A DNA stretch of 64,000 nucleotides from Roseococcus suduntuyensis (GTDB taxonomy: Bacteria > Pseudomonadota > Alphaproteobacteria > Acetobacterales > Acetobacteraceae): NCBI RefSeq assembly GCF_014196305.1, contig NZ_JACIDJ010000001.1:1318736-1382735 (forward strand). Reading direction: 5' to 3'. The notes below the pieces were generated by a model. That model was not told where the DNA came from, did not search any database, and saw only the letters and a list, made by a program, of their open reading frames with translations. A program made the translations under genes and the position numbers. Shown in pieces: positions 1 to 7,987 of this stretch (the first letter of the stretch is position 1; every line of letters starts with the position of its first letter).

Positions 1-1
1 C

Positions 2-103
2 ATCTTCAATTTCGCCGCCCACCGCCGCACCGAGGCCTATCAGCGCATCACCACCCAGACGGGCAGCGAGGCGCCGCCCGTGTGGAAGCCGGGGCAGGGC
101 TGA
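2..103 (+). CDS. C-terminal end of an unidentified protein (cut by window start)
   Basis: Only the last 33 codons are inside the window, read in the frame that ends at TGA 101-103. The visible peptide is polar, contains AYQRITTQTG and ends in VWKPGQG. I do not recognise the family. The stop overlaps the ATG of the next gene (TGATG), so it is probably the upstream partner of the alpha/beta hydrolase and the Bug-type binding protein in one operon. Confidence 0.6.
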   Translation: MFNFAAHRRTEAYQRITTQTGSEAPPVWKPGQG

Positions 104-894
104 TGCCCAGCCTGGAACGCGACGGCGCCACGCTGTGGTGGGACCGGCGGGGCGACCCGTCCAAGCCTGACCTGGTGCTGGCCTCAGGCCTGGGCGGCAC
201 CCATGGCTGGTGGACGCCGCAGATCGAGGCATGGGGCCAGCATTTCCACCTGCTGGTGTTCGACCAGCGGGGCACGGGAAACTCCTCGCGCGTGCCGGTG
301 GCCTCGGTCTGGCAGATGGCCGATGACCTGGCGGCCGTGCTGGACGCGGCCGGCGTGGAGCGCCCGCTCTATCTCGGCCATTCCACCGGTGGCGCCATCG
401 GGGTGGCGCTCGCCTTGCGCCGGCCAGGGGTGTTCCGGCGCATGGTGGTCTATGCCAGCACCACCCATGGCGATGCCTATCGCCGCAAGCTGCTGGGCCT
501 GCGCCGCATGCTGATGGATCGCGTGGGCATGGACGCCTATGCGCGCTACACCACGCTGCTGCTGCACCCACCCTATTTCATCAATGCCAACGCCGAGCGC
601 CTGGACGCCGACGAAGCGGCCGCCGCCGCCGCCCTGGGCGAGCCGGAGGTGCAGGGCAGCCGGTTGCAGGCCATCCTGGACTTCGACCCGCGCGCGGAAC
701 TGCCGGGGCTGGACGTGCCCATGCTGGTCGTCTGCACGGACGACGACATCCTGACGCCGCGCCACTTCTCGGAAGAGCTGGCCGCGCTGGTGCCCGGCGC
801 GCGCGCGCATTTCGAGCCGCGCGGCGGCCATGCCCTCTCCCGCACCGAGCCCGCCCGTTTCGGCGAGATCGTCCTGCCCTTCCTGACGGAGTGA
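103..894 (+). CDS. alpha/beta-fold hydrolase
   Basis: A 263-aa cytoplasmic hydrolase of the enol-lactonase/RutD-like alpha/beta fold type. The nucleophile elbow GHSTGG puts Ser at about residue 94. The acid is in the CTDDDILTP segment (Asp 213-215) and the catalytic His is in GGHALSRTEP (His 243). The FDQRGTGNS segment after strand 4 is typical of the family. ATG 103 overlaps the upstream stop and is preferred over an in-frame ATG at 82, which would extend into the previous gene. A Bug-type binding protein follows after 4 nt, so the substrate may be an ester or lactone of an imported carboxylate. The specific substrate is unknown. Confidence 0.85.
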   Translation: MPSLERDGATLWWDRRGDPSKPDLVLASGLGGTHGWWTPQIEAWGQHFHLLVFDQRGTGNSSRVPVASVWQMADDLAAVLDAAGVERPLYLGHSTGGAIGVALALRRPGVFRRMVVYASTTHGDAYRRKLLGLRRMLMDRVGMDAYARYTTLLLHPPYFINANAERLDADEAAAAAALGEPEVQGSRLQAILDFDPRAELPGLDVPMLVVCTDDDILTPRHFSEELAALVPGARAHFEPRGGHALSRTEPARFGEIVLPFLTE

Positions 895-898
895 ACCG

Positions 899-1876
899 AT
901 GCCCACGCGCCGCCGCCTGATCCTGGCCTCCCCCTTCCTCGCGGCCCCCGCCTTGGCGCAAGCCCAGTGGTCGCCGGAACGGCCGTTGCGCTTCATCGTG
1001 CCCTTCCCGGCGGGCGGCAGCAGCGACACCCAGGCGCGGCTGATCGCGGAACCCCTGGCCCGCGCGCTGGGCCAGCCCGTGGTCATCGAGAACCGGCCCG
1101 GCGCCGGCGGCGTGATCGGCGCCACCGAGGCCGCGCGCGCGGCACCGGACGGGCACACCCTGTTCATCGCGACCACCGGCACCCATGCGGCCAATGTCTC
1201 GCTCTATTCGCGGCTGGCCTATAATCCGGTGCGGGACTTCGCGCCGGTGACCATGGTGGCGGACTACGCGCAGTTCATCGGCGTGGGGCCCGAATGGCCG
1301 GCGGCGCCGCAGCGCAGCCTGGAGGGCCTGGTGGCCGCGCTGCGGGCGGATACGACGAAGCGCTCCTTCGCCTCCTCCGGCAATGGCTCGCCCACGCATC
1401 TGGCGGGGGAGATGTTCGGGCATCTCTTCGGCATCCCGATGGAACATGTGCCCTATCGCGGCCAGGCACTGGCGGTGGCGGATGTGATCGCGGGCCGCGT
1501 GCCGCTGATGTTCCCCTCCATCGCGGATGTGCTGGGGCAGATCCGGGCGGGGCGTGTCACGCCGCTCGCCACCATGGCGCCCACGCGCAGCAGCGCCATC
1601 CCGGACGTGCCCACCACGGCGGAGCTGGGGCACCCTTCGCTGGTCAGTTCCATCTGGACGGCCATCTTCCTCCGCGCGGGCTCGCCCCCCGCGGCCGTGG
1701 CGCGGATGAACGCCGAGATCGTCCGCATCCTGGCCGCGCCCGAACTGGCGCAGCGGCTGGGCGAGGCGGGCTTCGGCGTGCAGTCCTCGACCCCGGAGGA
1801 GCTGGCGCGATTCCAGCAGGCCGAAATCACGCGCTGGGCGGAGGTGGTGCGGATTTCCGGCGCGCGGCTGGATTGA
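899..1876 (+). CDS. tripartite tricarboxylate transporter substrate-binding protein (Bug family)
   Basis: A 325-aa periplasmic binding protein. An N-terminal signal sequence (MPTRRRLILASPFLAAPALA) is followed by the Bug/TctC hallmark RFIVPFPAGGSSDTQAR, then VIENRPGAGG and a DG-HTLF segment near residue 85. Bug proteins capture carboxylates or related small molecules and usually deliver them to a TctAB membrane pair. No TctA or TctB is visible here, so it is an orphan receptor like most Bug proteins. It lies 4 nt after the alpha/beta hydrolase and probably shares its transcript. The ligand cannot be read from sequence. Confidence 0.93.
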   Translation: MPTRRRLILASPFLAAPALAQAQWSPERPLRFIVPFPAGGSSDTQARLIAEPLARALGQPVVIENRPGAGGVIGATEAARAAPDGHTLFIATTGTHAANVSLYSRLAYNPVRDFAPVTMVADYAQFIGVGPEWPAAPQRSLEGLVAALRADTTKRSFASSGNGSPTHLAGEMFGHLFGIPMEHVPYRGQALAVADVIAGRVPLMFPSIADVLGQIRAGRVTPLATMAPTRSSAIPDVPTTAELGHPSLVSSIWTAIFLRAGSPPAAVARMNAEIVRILAAPELAQRLGEAGFGVQSSTPEELARFQQAEITRWAEVVRISGARLD

Positions 1877-1899
1877 AGAATTCAGGATTGTTGCCCGGT

Positions 1900-1945
1900 T
1901 ACAAATTCATTTTGTATTTTCGAAGTGCATGCGATTGGCATGCAC
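1900..1945. promoter_or_regulatory. two adjacent palindromes upstream of the diguanylate cyclase gene
   Basis: Two perfect inverted repeats sit in an AT-richer 150-bp gap. The first is TACAAA-N5-TTTGTA (1900-1916). The second is GTGCATGC-N5-GCATGCAC (1925-1945). A possible promoter, TTGCCC-N18-TATTTT, lies at 1891-1920 and overlaps the first palindrome. The arrangement suggests operators controlling the GAF-GGDEF gene. The binding proteins are unknown. Confidence 0.4.
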
Positions 1946-2027
1946 AAGGCAGGCGTGGGTTCGATTCGGCCTTTAACCCGCCCAAATCGAATGCTATCCG
2001 ACAACCCTGAGCCTACAGGGAATTGTG

Positions 2028-3023
2028 ATGCCTGCTGCTGCCATTCCACCGCATGAAGCTGAACGCCTTGCGGCGCTGCGCTCCTACGGACTGCTGGACG
2101 GCGCCTGCGATTCGGTGCTGGACGATGTGGTGCAGTTGGCGGCGCGGCTGACCTCCATGCCCATGGCGCTGGTCACGCTGGTCGATTCCGAGCGGCAGGT
2201 GTTGCTGGCCCGCAAGGGGATTACGCCGGCTGAGACGCCGCGCGACGTCTCGGTCTGCGCCCACGCCATCCTGACGCCGGGCCAGCCCATGGCGGTCTCG
2301 GACATGTCGCAGGACCCCCGCGTCTCCGACAACCCCTATGTGACCGGGCCGCCGCATCTGCGCGCCTATCTCGGCATTCCGCTGGTCAACAGCGAGGGCT
2401 ATGCGCTGGGTGCGCTTTGCGTACTGGACGAGGTGGCGCGCGAACACGACGACAACATGGTCGCGACCATGCAGAGCCTGGCCCGCACGGTGGTGACGAC
2501 GCTGGAATTGCGCCGCGTGATGCGCCAGGTCCACAACCTGGCACTGACTGATGCGCTGACCGGCCTGGCCAACCGCCCGGCCCTGATGGATGCGCTGGGG
2601 CGGGTCATCGGGCTGCGGGCGGGCTTCTCGGTGCTCTGCCTCGACCTCGACGGGTTCAAGGGGCTGAACGACAGCCAGGGCCATGCGGTGGGCGACCTCG
2701 CGCTGACCGAGGTGGCGCAGGAGCTGCGGCTGGCCTGCGGCCTGGGCGATGTGGCGGCGCGGCTGGGTGGCGATGAGTTCGCGCTGCTGCTGGCCTCCGG
2801 CGACGCCGACGCCATGGCCGAGCGCGTCCGCTTCGGCATCGCCCGGCGCATGGCGGCGCAGGGCTGGGCGGTGACGGCCTCGATCGGCGGCGTCACTTTC
2901 CACGCCCCGCCCGAGGACGCCGCGACCGCCTTGGCCCAGGCCGATGGGCTGCTCTACGAAGCCAAGCGCGGCGGGCGCAACCGGGCGGTGCTGCGCGTTT
3001 CCGAACAGGCGTCGCTGGGTTAA
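2028..3023 (+). CDS. GAF-domain diguanylate cyclase
   Basis: A 331-aa soluble protein. Residues about 25-165 form a GAF sensor (conserved VNSEGYALGALCVLDE). Residues about 175-328 form a GGDEF cyclase making c-di-GMP from two GTP, with an intact GGDEF motif at residues 247-251. The product-inhibition I-site (RxxD five residues before the motif) reads GLGD, so feedback inhibition is probably absent. There is no EAL domain. ATG 2028 is chosen over GTG 2025 because the purine-rich ACAGGGA at 2015-2021 is better spaced for it. The stop overlaps the convergent epmA stop by 4 nt (TTAA). Confidence 0.92.
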   Translation: MPAAAIPPHEAERLAALRSYGLLDGACDSVLDDVVQLAARLTSMPMALVTLVDSERQVLLARKGITPAETPRDVSVCAHAILTPGQPMAVSDMSQDPRVSDNPYVTGPPHLRAYLGIPLVNSEGYALGALCVLDEVAREHDDNMVATMQSLARTVVTTLELRRVMRQVHNLALTDALTGLANRPALMDALGRVIGLRAGFSVLCLDLDGFKGLNDSQGHAVGDLALTEVAQELRLACGLGDVAARLGGDEFALLLASGDADAMAERVRFGIARRMAAQGWAVTASIGGVTFHAPPEDAATALAQADGLLYEAKRGGRNRAVLRVSEQASLG

Positions 3024-4039
3024 TCCGGCACGGCCGGGAAGCCGCCCAGCCACAGCACATCCTCGATGCGCCGCGCGCCGCTGGCCAGCATGGCCAGCCG
3101 GTCGAAGCCCAGCGCGATCCCGCTGCCGGCGGGCATGCCGTGGTCCAGCGCCGCCAGGAAATCCTCGTCCACCGGCCAGGCATTGTCCGCGCCGTGCAGG
3201 CGCACGCGCTCGGCCACGTCATGGGTGAAGCGGGCGCGTTGTTCGGCGGGGTCGGTCAGCTCGTCGAAGGCGTTGGCGAGTTCCACGCCGCCCACGAACA
3301 TCTCAAAACGCAAGGCCACGCGCGGGTCGGCCGGATCGCGGCGGGCGAGGGCGGCCTGGGGGGCGGGCCAATGTGTCAGGAAGCTGCCATGCGCGCGGCC
3401 GAGGCGCGGCTCCACATGGTCGAGCAGCAGGCGGAAGAAGGCGTCTTCCCAGCTTTCGCCGGGCCTGGCCTGCAAGGCCGCCGCATCGCCGCTGCCATCG
3501 GGGCGGATGCTGGCCAGCAGGTCGAGCCCTACCCAGCGGGTGAAGGCCTCAGCGCAGGAGATCCGTTCGAAGGGCAGGGTCAGGTCCGTCTCCACGCCAT
3601 TGTGCGCCACGCGCGGCGGGCAGAGGGCGCGGACCAGCGCCTCGGCCTCGTCCATCAGCCCGTCCAGCGTCAGGCCGGGGCGATACCATTCCAGCATGGT
3701 GAATTCGGGCGCGTGGGTGCGGCCGACCTCGCCATTGCGCCAGACGCGGGCCAGTTCGAACACCGGCCCTGCGCCCGCCACCAGCAGCCGCTTCAGCGCC
3801 AATTCGGGCGAGGTCCGCAGCCATAGGGGCTGCGCTGCCCCCGCGCCCAGATGCGGCTCGAACGCGGTGCGGAAGCCGCGCAGATGCACCTCCATGCCCG
3901 GCGCGGGGACCAGGCAGGGCGTCTCGACCTCGCGGTAGCCGCGGGCGGTCAGCCAGGCACGGGTGTCCGCCGTCAGCCGCGCGCGGGCATCGAGGAAGGG
4001 CAGGCGGGCGGCGAGCCGCTCGGGGGACCAGTGGGGCAT
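3020..4039 (-). CDS. epmA: elongation factor P beta-lysine ligase EpmA
   Basis: A 339-aa class II lysyl-tRNA-synthetase-like catalytic domain with no anticodon-binding domain, which is the diagnostic architecture of EpmA/GenX/PoxA. Motifs include RTSPELALKRLL, FELARVWRNGE (motif 2 region), EFTMLEWYR and the C-terminal GSGIALGFDRLAML (motif 3). EpmA activates (R)-beta-lysine and attaches it to a conserved lysine of elongation factor P. It is divergent from epmB with only 38 bp between starts, so the two enzymes of one modification pathway are together. The efp gene is not in this window. Confidence 0.93.
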   Translation of the reverse strand: MPHWSPERLAARLPFLDARARLTADTRAWLTARGYREVETPCLVPAPGMEVHLRGFRTAFEPHLGAGAAQPLWLRTSPELALKRLLVAGAGPVFELARVWRNGEVGRTHAPEFTMLEWYRPGLTLDGLMDEAEALVRALCPPRVAHNGVETDLTLPFERISCAEAFTRWVGLDLLASIRPDGSGDAAALQARPGESWEDAFFRLLLDHVEPRLGRAHGSFLTHWPAPQAALARRDPADPRVALRFEMFVGGVELANAFDELTDPAEQRARFTHDVAERVRLHGADNAWPVDEDFLAALDHGMPAGSGIALGFDRLAMLASGARRIEDVLWLGGFPAVPD

Positions 4040-4077
4040 TGCGCCGGCGGGGATAGCAGGGCAAAGCCCGGCACACC

Positions 4078-5073
4078 ATGAAACGGACCCTTCGCAGCGC
4101 GCGCGACCTGGCGGCGGCCGGGCTGGTCACGCCCGCCCGCGCGGCCGAGATCACCCCTGTCGAGGCGCGCTATTCGGTGGCCGTCACGCCGGCCATGGCC
4201 GCGCTGATCGCGGCGGGCGCCGAGGATGTGGCCGCGCAATACCTGCCCGACCCGGCCGAGCTGGTCACGGCCCCGCACGAGCTGGACGACCCCACGGCGG
4301 ATGCCCCCTTCACCCCCATCAAGGGCGTGGTCCACCGCTACCCCGACCGCGCGCTGTTGAAGCCCCTGCTGGCCTGCCCCGTCTATTGCCGCTTCTGTTT
4401 CCGGCGCGAGGCGGTGGGCGCCGATGGCGGCCTGCTGACCGAGGCGGAGCTGGAGGCGGCGCTGGACTGGTTCGCGCGCACCCCTGCGGTGCGCGAGGTG
4501 ATCCTGACCGGCGGCGACCCGCTGATCCTCTCGCCGCGGCGCTTTGCGCACATCTTGGCGCGGCTTTCCGCCATTCCCCATGTCGAGCTGTTGCGCATCC
4601 ATTCCCGCGTGCCGGTGGCCGAGCCCTCGCGTGTGACGCCGGAATTGCTGGCGGCGCTGACGCTGGAGACGCCGCTCTACCTTTGCGTCCATGCCAATGC
4701 GGCCGCGGAATTCACGCCTGAAGCGGGGGCCGCGCTGCGCGCCCTGCACGGCGCGGGCCTCGTGCTGCTGGGGCAGAGCGTGCTGCTGCGCGGCGTGAAC
4801 GACACCGAGGCCGCGCTGGAAGCCCTGTTCCGCACGATGCTGCGGCACCGGGTGAAACCCTATTACCTGCACCAGCTCGACCCCGCGCCGGGCACCGCGC
4901 GCTTCCATGTGCCGGAGGCGGAGGGGCTGGCGCTGCTGGCCCGCCTGCGTGGGCGCGTGACGGGGCTTTCCTGGCCCGCCTATGTGCGGGAATGGCCGGA
5001 GGGGGGCGGGAAATACCCTCTCGGTATGCCCGCCATGCAGCCTGGGGCTGGACATCCGCGCCGATCCGGTTAG
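4078..5073 (+). CDS. epmB: EF-P lysine 2,3-aminomutase EpmB (radical SAM, PLP)
   Basis: A 331-aa lysine-2,3-aminomutase-like radical SAM enzyme. The cluster-binding CX3CX2C motif is CPVYCRFC (Cys 100, 104, 107). The segment EVILTGGDPLIL is the GGD SAM-binding region, and the YYLHQLDPAPGTARF segment near residue 260 is typical of the KamA/EpmB family. It converts L-lysine to (R)-beta-lysine for EpmA. It starts 38 bp from the divergent epmA, and a tRNA-Lys gene begins 16 bp after its stop. Confidence 0.93.
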   Translation: MKRTLRSARDLAAAGLVTPARAAEITPVEARYSVAVTPAMAALIAAGAEDVAAQYLPDPAELVTAPHELDDPTADAPFTPIKGVVHRYPDRALLKPLLACPVYCRFCFRREAVGADGGLLTEAELEAALDWFARTPAVREVILTGGDPLILSPRRFAHILARLSAIPHVELLRIHSRVPVAEPSRVTPELLAALTLETPLYLCVHANAAAEFTPEAGAALRALHGAGLVLLGQSVLLRGVNDTEAALEALFRTMLRHRVKPYYLHQLDPAPGTARFHVPEAEGLALLARLRGRVTGLSWPAYVREWPEGGGKYPLGMPAMQPGAGHPRRSG

Positions 5074-5089
5074 AAGGCCCCCCACGGTC

Positions 5090-5165
<76 letters not shown>

Positions 5166-5220
5166 ATCCTTTCCGACATGCCACTCCGACATGCCGCTGC
5201 GGTGAAGTGTTGAACGCCAT

Positions 5221-5544
5221 TCAGCGATGGCGCTCCCGCGCGATCCGCCGGCGCTCCCTCTCCAGCTCACGCTGACGCTCTTCCAGACGTTCTTGCCGCT
5301 CGGCCAGGCGACGCTGATCCTCGCGGAGACGCCGCTCCTCCTCTCGGGCGGCCCGGCCACGGTCACGGTGGAAGTCGCGTTCATCGCGGCGCTCGACACG
5401 TCCAGGGTAGCGCTGCGGCTCCTGCTGTGGCTGCTCGAAGACCTGTGGCGCCAATTGCCGAAGCATCTGGTTCAGATCTTGCGCCTGGGCCGGCACGACG
5501 GAGAGGGCCAAGGCCGCCACGGTCGCGGAAAACAGGATGTTCAT
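5221..5544 (-). CDS. secreted Arg/Glu-rich coiled-coil small protein
   Basis: A 107-aa protein with a clear signal peptide (MNILFSATVAALALSVVPAQAQ, cleavage near AQA-Q). A Gln/Pro-rich linker follows, then from about residue 45 an extremely charged helix rich in RxxE/ERxx repeats that should form a coiled coil or single alpha-helix. ATG 5544 is chosen because GGAGG lies about 8 nt upstream; an in-frame TTG at 5556 would place that site inside the gene. There is no recognised domain. A periplasmic structural or nucleic-acid/metal-binding role is possible, but the function is unknown. Confidence 0.72.
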   Translation of the reverse strand: MNILFSATVAALALSVVPAQAQDLNQMLRQLAPQVFEQPQQEPQRYPGRVERRDERDFHRDRGRAAREEERRLREDQRRLAERQERLEERQRELERERRRIARERHR

Positions 5545-5742
5545 GGCTTCCTCCAAGGGCAGGAAGGTGACGATCTCCCTACGAGAAAACCCAACGGTTG
5601 GCGGCGCGATTGGTTACCCGATGGTGGTGCAAGCTGTGATGTGACGACATGCGCCACGGCGACCATGGGCGCGCGCCCGCCGCGCGCGGATTGTGATGCG
5701 CCGGCGCCTGACGCAGCATGCCGCCCCATCAAGGGGGGCGAG

Positions 5743-6711
5743 ATGGAACGGCGGCAACTCGGACACACAGGGCTTGAGGTTTCGGTCATTGGCTATGGCT
5801 GCGGCGCCATCGGCGGGCTGATGGTGAAGGGGAGCGCGGCCGAGCAGGACCGCGCCATCGGCCGCGCGCTCGACCAGGGCTTCACCTATTTCGACACCGC
5901 CAGCGCCTATGGCGACGGTGCCTCCGAGCGGAATCTCGGCCGCGCGCTGCGGGGGCTGGGCGCCAACCCCGTCATCGGCACCAAGGTCCGCATCTTCCCC
6001 GAGCAGCGCGGCGACATCGCCGGCACCATCGCGGCCTCGCTGGAGGCCAGCCTCGCGCGGCTGGGGCGGGAGCGGGTGGACATCTTCCAGCTCCACAACC
6101 CCATCACCGCGGCGGGAGCGGCACCCGCCTTCACCGCCGACGCCATCCTGGAACAGGCCGTGCCGGCGCTGCGGCGCCTGCAAACCCAGGGCAAGATCGG
6201 CCACTACGGCATCACGGGCCTGGGCGATGCGCCGGCCCTGCTGCGTGTGCTGGAGGAAGGCGGCTTCGCCACCGCCCAGATGCCCTACAACCTGCTGAAC
6301 CCGAGCGGCGTGACGCCGCCCAAGCCCGGTTCCGCCATGCCCGATCTCGGCGGCGTCATTGCCGGCGCGGCGGCGCTGGGGGTGGGTGTCATGGCCATCC
6401 GCGTGCTGGCGGGGGGTGCCTTGAGCGGCACCGAGGCGCGCGGGCCCATGGGCGTGCCGGCGCCCGCGCCCATCGCCTCGGGCGCCGACTATGCGACCGA
6501 TGTGGTGGCGGCGCAGCGCTTCCGCCCGCTGGTGGCGGCGGGGTTCGCGGCGGACCTGGTGGAGCTGGCGCTGCGCTTCGCCGCCATGCCGCGCGAGATC
6601 AGCACCATCCTCGTCGGCAGCGGCAGCGTGGAGGAAATGGACCACGCCGTCGCCGCCATCGCGCGCGGCCCGCTGCCCCCCGAAGCCCTTGCGATGCTGG
6701 AGACCCTGTGA
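5743..6711 (+). CDS. aldo/keto reductase
   Basis: A 322-aa NADPH-dependent (beta/alpha)8 oxidoreductase. The catalytic tetrad is visible as Asp51 and Tyr56 (YFDTASAYG), Lys81 (GTKVRI) and His118 (QLHNP). The C-terminal ILVGSGSVEEM segment binds the cofactor phosphate. ATG 5743 follows a GGGGGG-rich ribosome site; the upstream open frame is antisense to the previous gene and is not part of it. The stop overlaps the start of the Ldh_2 dehydrogenase (TGATG), so the two reductases are co-translated and may act on the same carbonyl/hydroxy-acid compound. Confidence 0.92.
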   Translation: MERRQLGHTGLEVSVIGYGCGAIGGLMVKGSAAEQDRAIGRALDQGFTYFDTASAYGDGASERNLGRALRGLGANPVIGTKVRIFPEQRGDIAGTIAASLEASLARLGRERVDIFQLHNPITAAGAAPAFTADAILEQAVPALRRLQTQGKIGHYGITGLGDAPALLRVLEEGGFATAQMPYNLLNPSGVTPPKPGSAMPDLGGVIAGAAALGVGVMAIRVLAGGALSGTEARGPMGVPAPAPIASGADYATDVVAAQRFRPLVAAGFAADLVELALRFAAMPREISTILVGSGSVEEMDHAVAAIARGPLPPEALAMLETL

Positions 6712-7769
6712 TGCCCCGACTTTCTTCCGAGGGGCTGATCGCCCTCGTCGCCGCCATGCTGGTGCGTGTTGGCGCCGAGGAAGCGGTGGCGCACCAGGTC
6801 GCGTCCGACCTGGTGGAGGCGAACCTGCAAGGCCATGACAGCCACGGCATGCAGCTCGTGCCGCGCTATGTGGCGAATGTGGAGAAGGGCCTCATCACGC
6901 CCAACGCCGTGGCGCAACAGGTGGGCGGCATGGGCGCGCTGGCGCTGTGGGATGGCGGGATGGGCTTCGGCCAGGTGGTCGGGCGCCAGGCGACGGCGGC
7001 GGGCATCGCGGCCGCGCGGGAACACGGGCTGGCCGGCTTCGGGCTGCGGAACACCCACCATCTCGGCCGCATCGGCGCCTATGCCGAGATGGCGGTGGCG
7101 GAGGGGCTCATCGGCATCTTCTTCGTGAATGCCGTGAGCGGCGTGCCCTTCGTGGCGCCCTTCGGCGGGGCGGATGGGCGGATGGGCACCAACCCCATCT
7201 GCATCGGAATCCCGAAATCCCCGCACCCGATCCTGCTGGACTTCGCCACCAGCGCCATCGCCGTCGGCAAGGTGAAGGTGGCCTTCAACGCCGGCAAGCC
7301 CGTGCCCGCCGGCGCGCTGGTGACGCATGAGGGCGAGGCCAGCACCGACCCCGCCGTGATCTACGGCCAGGGCCCGCGCGGCGCCTTGCAGCCCTTTGGC
7401 GGGCACAAGGGCTATGGCTTGGCGCTGGTCTGCGAAATCCTGGGCGGGGCGCTGACCGGCGGTGGCACCAACCAGCCCGCCACGCCCAACGACCGCGGCA
7501 TCGTGAACGGCATGCTGGGTATTCTGCTCGACCCCGCGCGGCTGGCGGAAAGCCCGGCCTTCGCGGCCGAGGTGGACGCCATCAGCGAACACGTCATGGC
7601 CAGCGCGCCCGGCCGTGTCATCCTGCCCGGCGAGCCGGAGCGGCGTGCGCGGGCGGAGCGCGTGGCCCAGGGCATTCCGCTGGATGACGTGACCTGGGGC
7701 GACCTTTCCGCGACGGCCACGCGGCTGGGGTTGCCGGAGGGGGAGATCCGGGCGGCGCTGGTGGGGTAG
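6711..7769 (+). CDS. Ldh family (malate/L-lactate/ureidoglycolate-type) dehydrogenase
   Basis: A 352-aa NAD(P)-dependent oxidoreductase of the Ldh_2 fold, distinct from Rossmann lactate dehydrogenases. Family marks are NLQGHDSHGMQLVPRYV near residue 42, GLRNTHHLGRIGAYAE, DGRMGTNPICIGIP and GGHKGYGLALVCEILGG. Members oxidise 2-hydroxy acids such as malate, L-lactate, sulfolactate or ureidoglycolate; which one cannot be decided here. It is translationally coupled to the aldo/keto reductase and runs into the tandem hairpin array that separates it from the convergent ABC operon. Confidence 0.9.
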   Translation: MPRLSSEGLIALVAAMLVRVGAEEAVAHQVASDLVEANLQGHDSHGMQLVPRYVANVEKGLITPNAVAQQVGGMGALALWDGGMGFGQVVGRQATAAGIAAAREHGLAGFGLRNTHHLGRIGAYAEMAVAEGLIGIFFVNAVSGVPFVAPFGGADGRMGTNPICIGIPKSPHPILLDFATSAIAVGKVKVAFNAGKPVPAGALVTHEGEASTDPAVIYGQGPRGALQPFGGHKGYGLALVCEILGGALTGGGTNQPATPNDRGIVNGMLGILLDPARLAESPAFAAEVDAISEHVMASAPGRVILPGEPERRARAERVAQGIPLDDVTWGDLSATATRLGLPEGEIRAALVG

Positions 7770-7770
7770 C

Positions 7771-7987
7771 GTCTGATCGCCTTCGGTGGAATCACCTGAG
7801 GCGTGAATCAGCCGCTCAGCTATGACGTCTGATCGCCTTCGGTGGAATCACCGGAGGCGTGAATCAGCCGCTCAGCCATGACGTCTGATCGCCTTCGGTG
7901 GAATCACCGGAGGCGTGAATCAGCCGCTCAGCCATGACGTCTGATCGCTTTCGGTGGAATCACCGGAGGCGTGAATCAGCCGTTCGA
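7771..7987. repeat. four tandem 56-bp hairpin-forming repeats
   Basis: Four head-to-tail units start at 7771, 7827, 7883 and 7939. Units 2 and 3 are identical; unit 1 differs at a few bases and unit 4 diverges at its end. Each unit contains an imperfect inverted repeat whose centre reads TTCGGTGGAATCACCGGAGG, flanked by CTGAT and ATCAG. They fill the gap between two convergent transcription units and unit 4 abuts the stop of the ABC ATPase gene (7988). Related single copies occur at 44761-44813 (inverted), 47453-47499 and 27912-27955. Confidence 0.9.

Noticed and set aside
5227..5742. An in-frame 172-codon extension of the aldo/keto reductase
   Set aside because: It overlaps the secreted coiled-coil gene on the other strand. 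The family N-terminus begins at ATG 5743 with a G-rich ribosome site.
7771..7987. The tandem units as a possible CRISPR array
   Set aside because: Units are contiguous, with no unique spacers between repeats and no cas genes nearby. The repeats themselves form hairpins.
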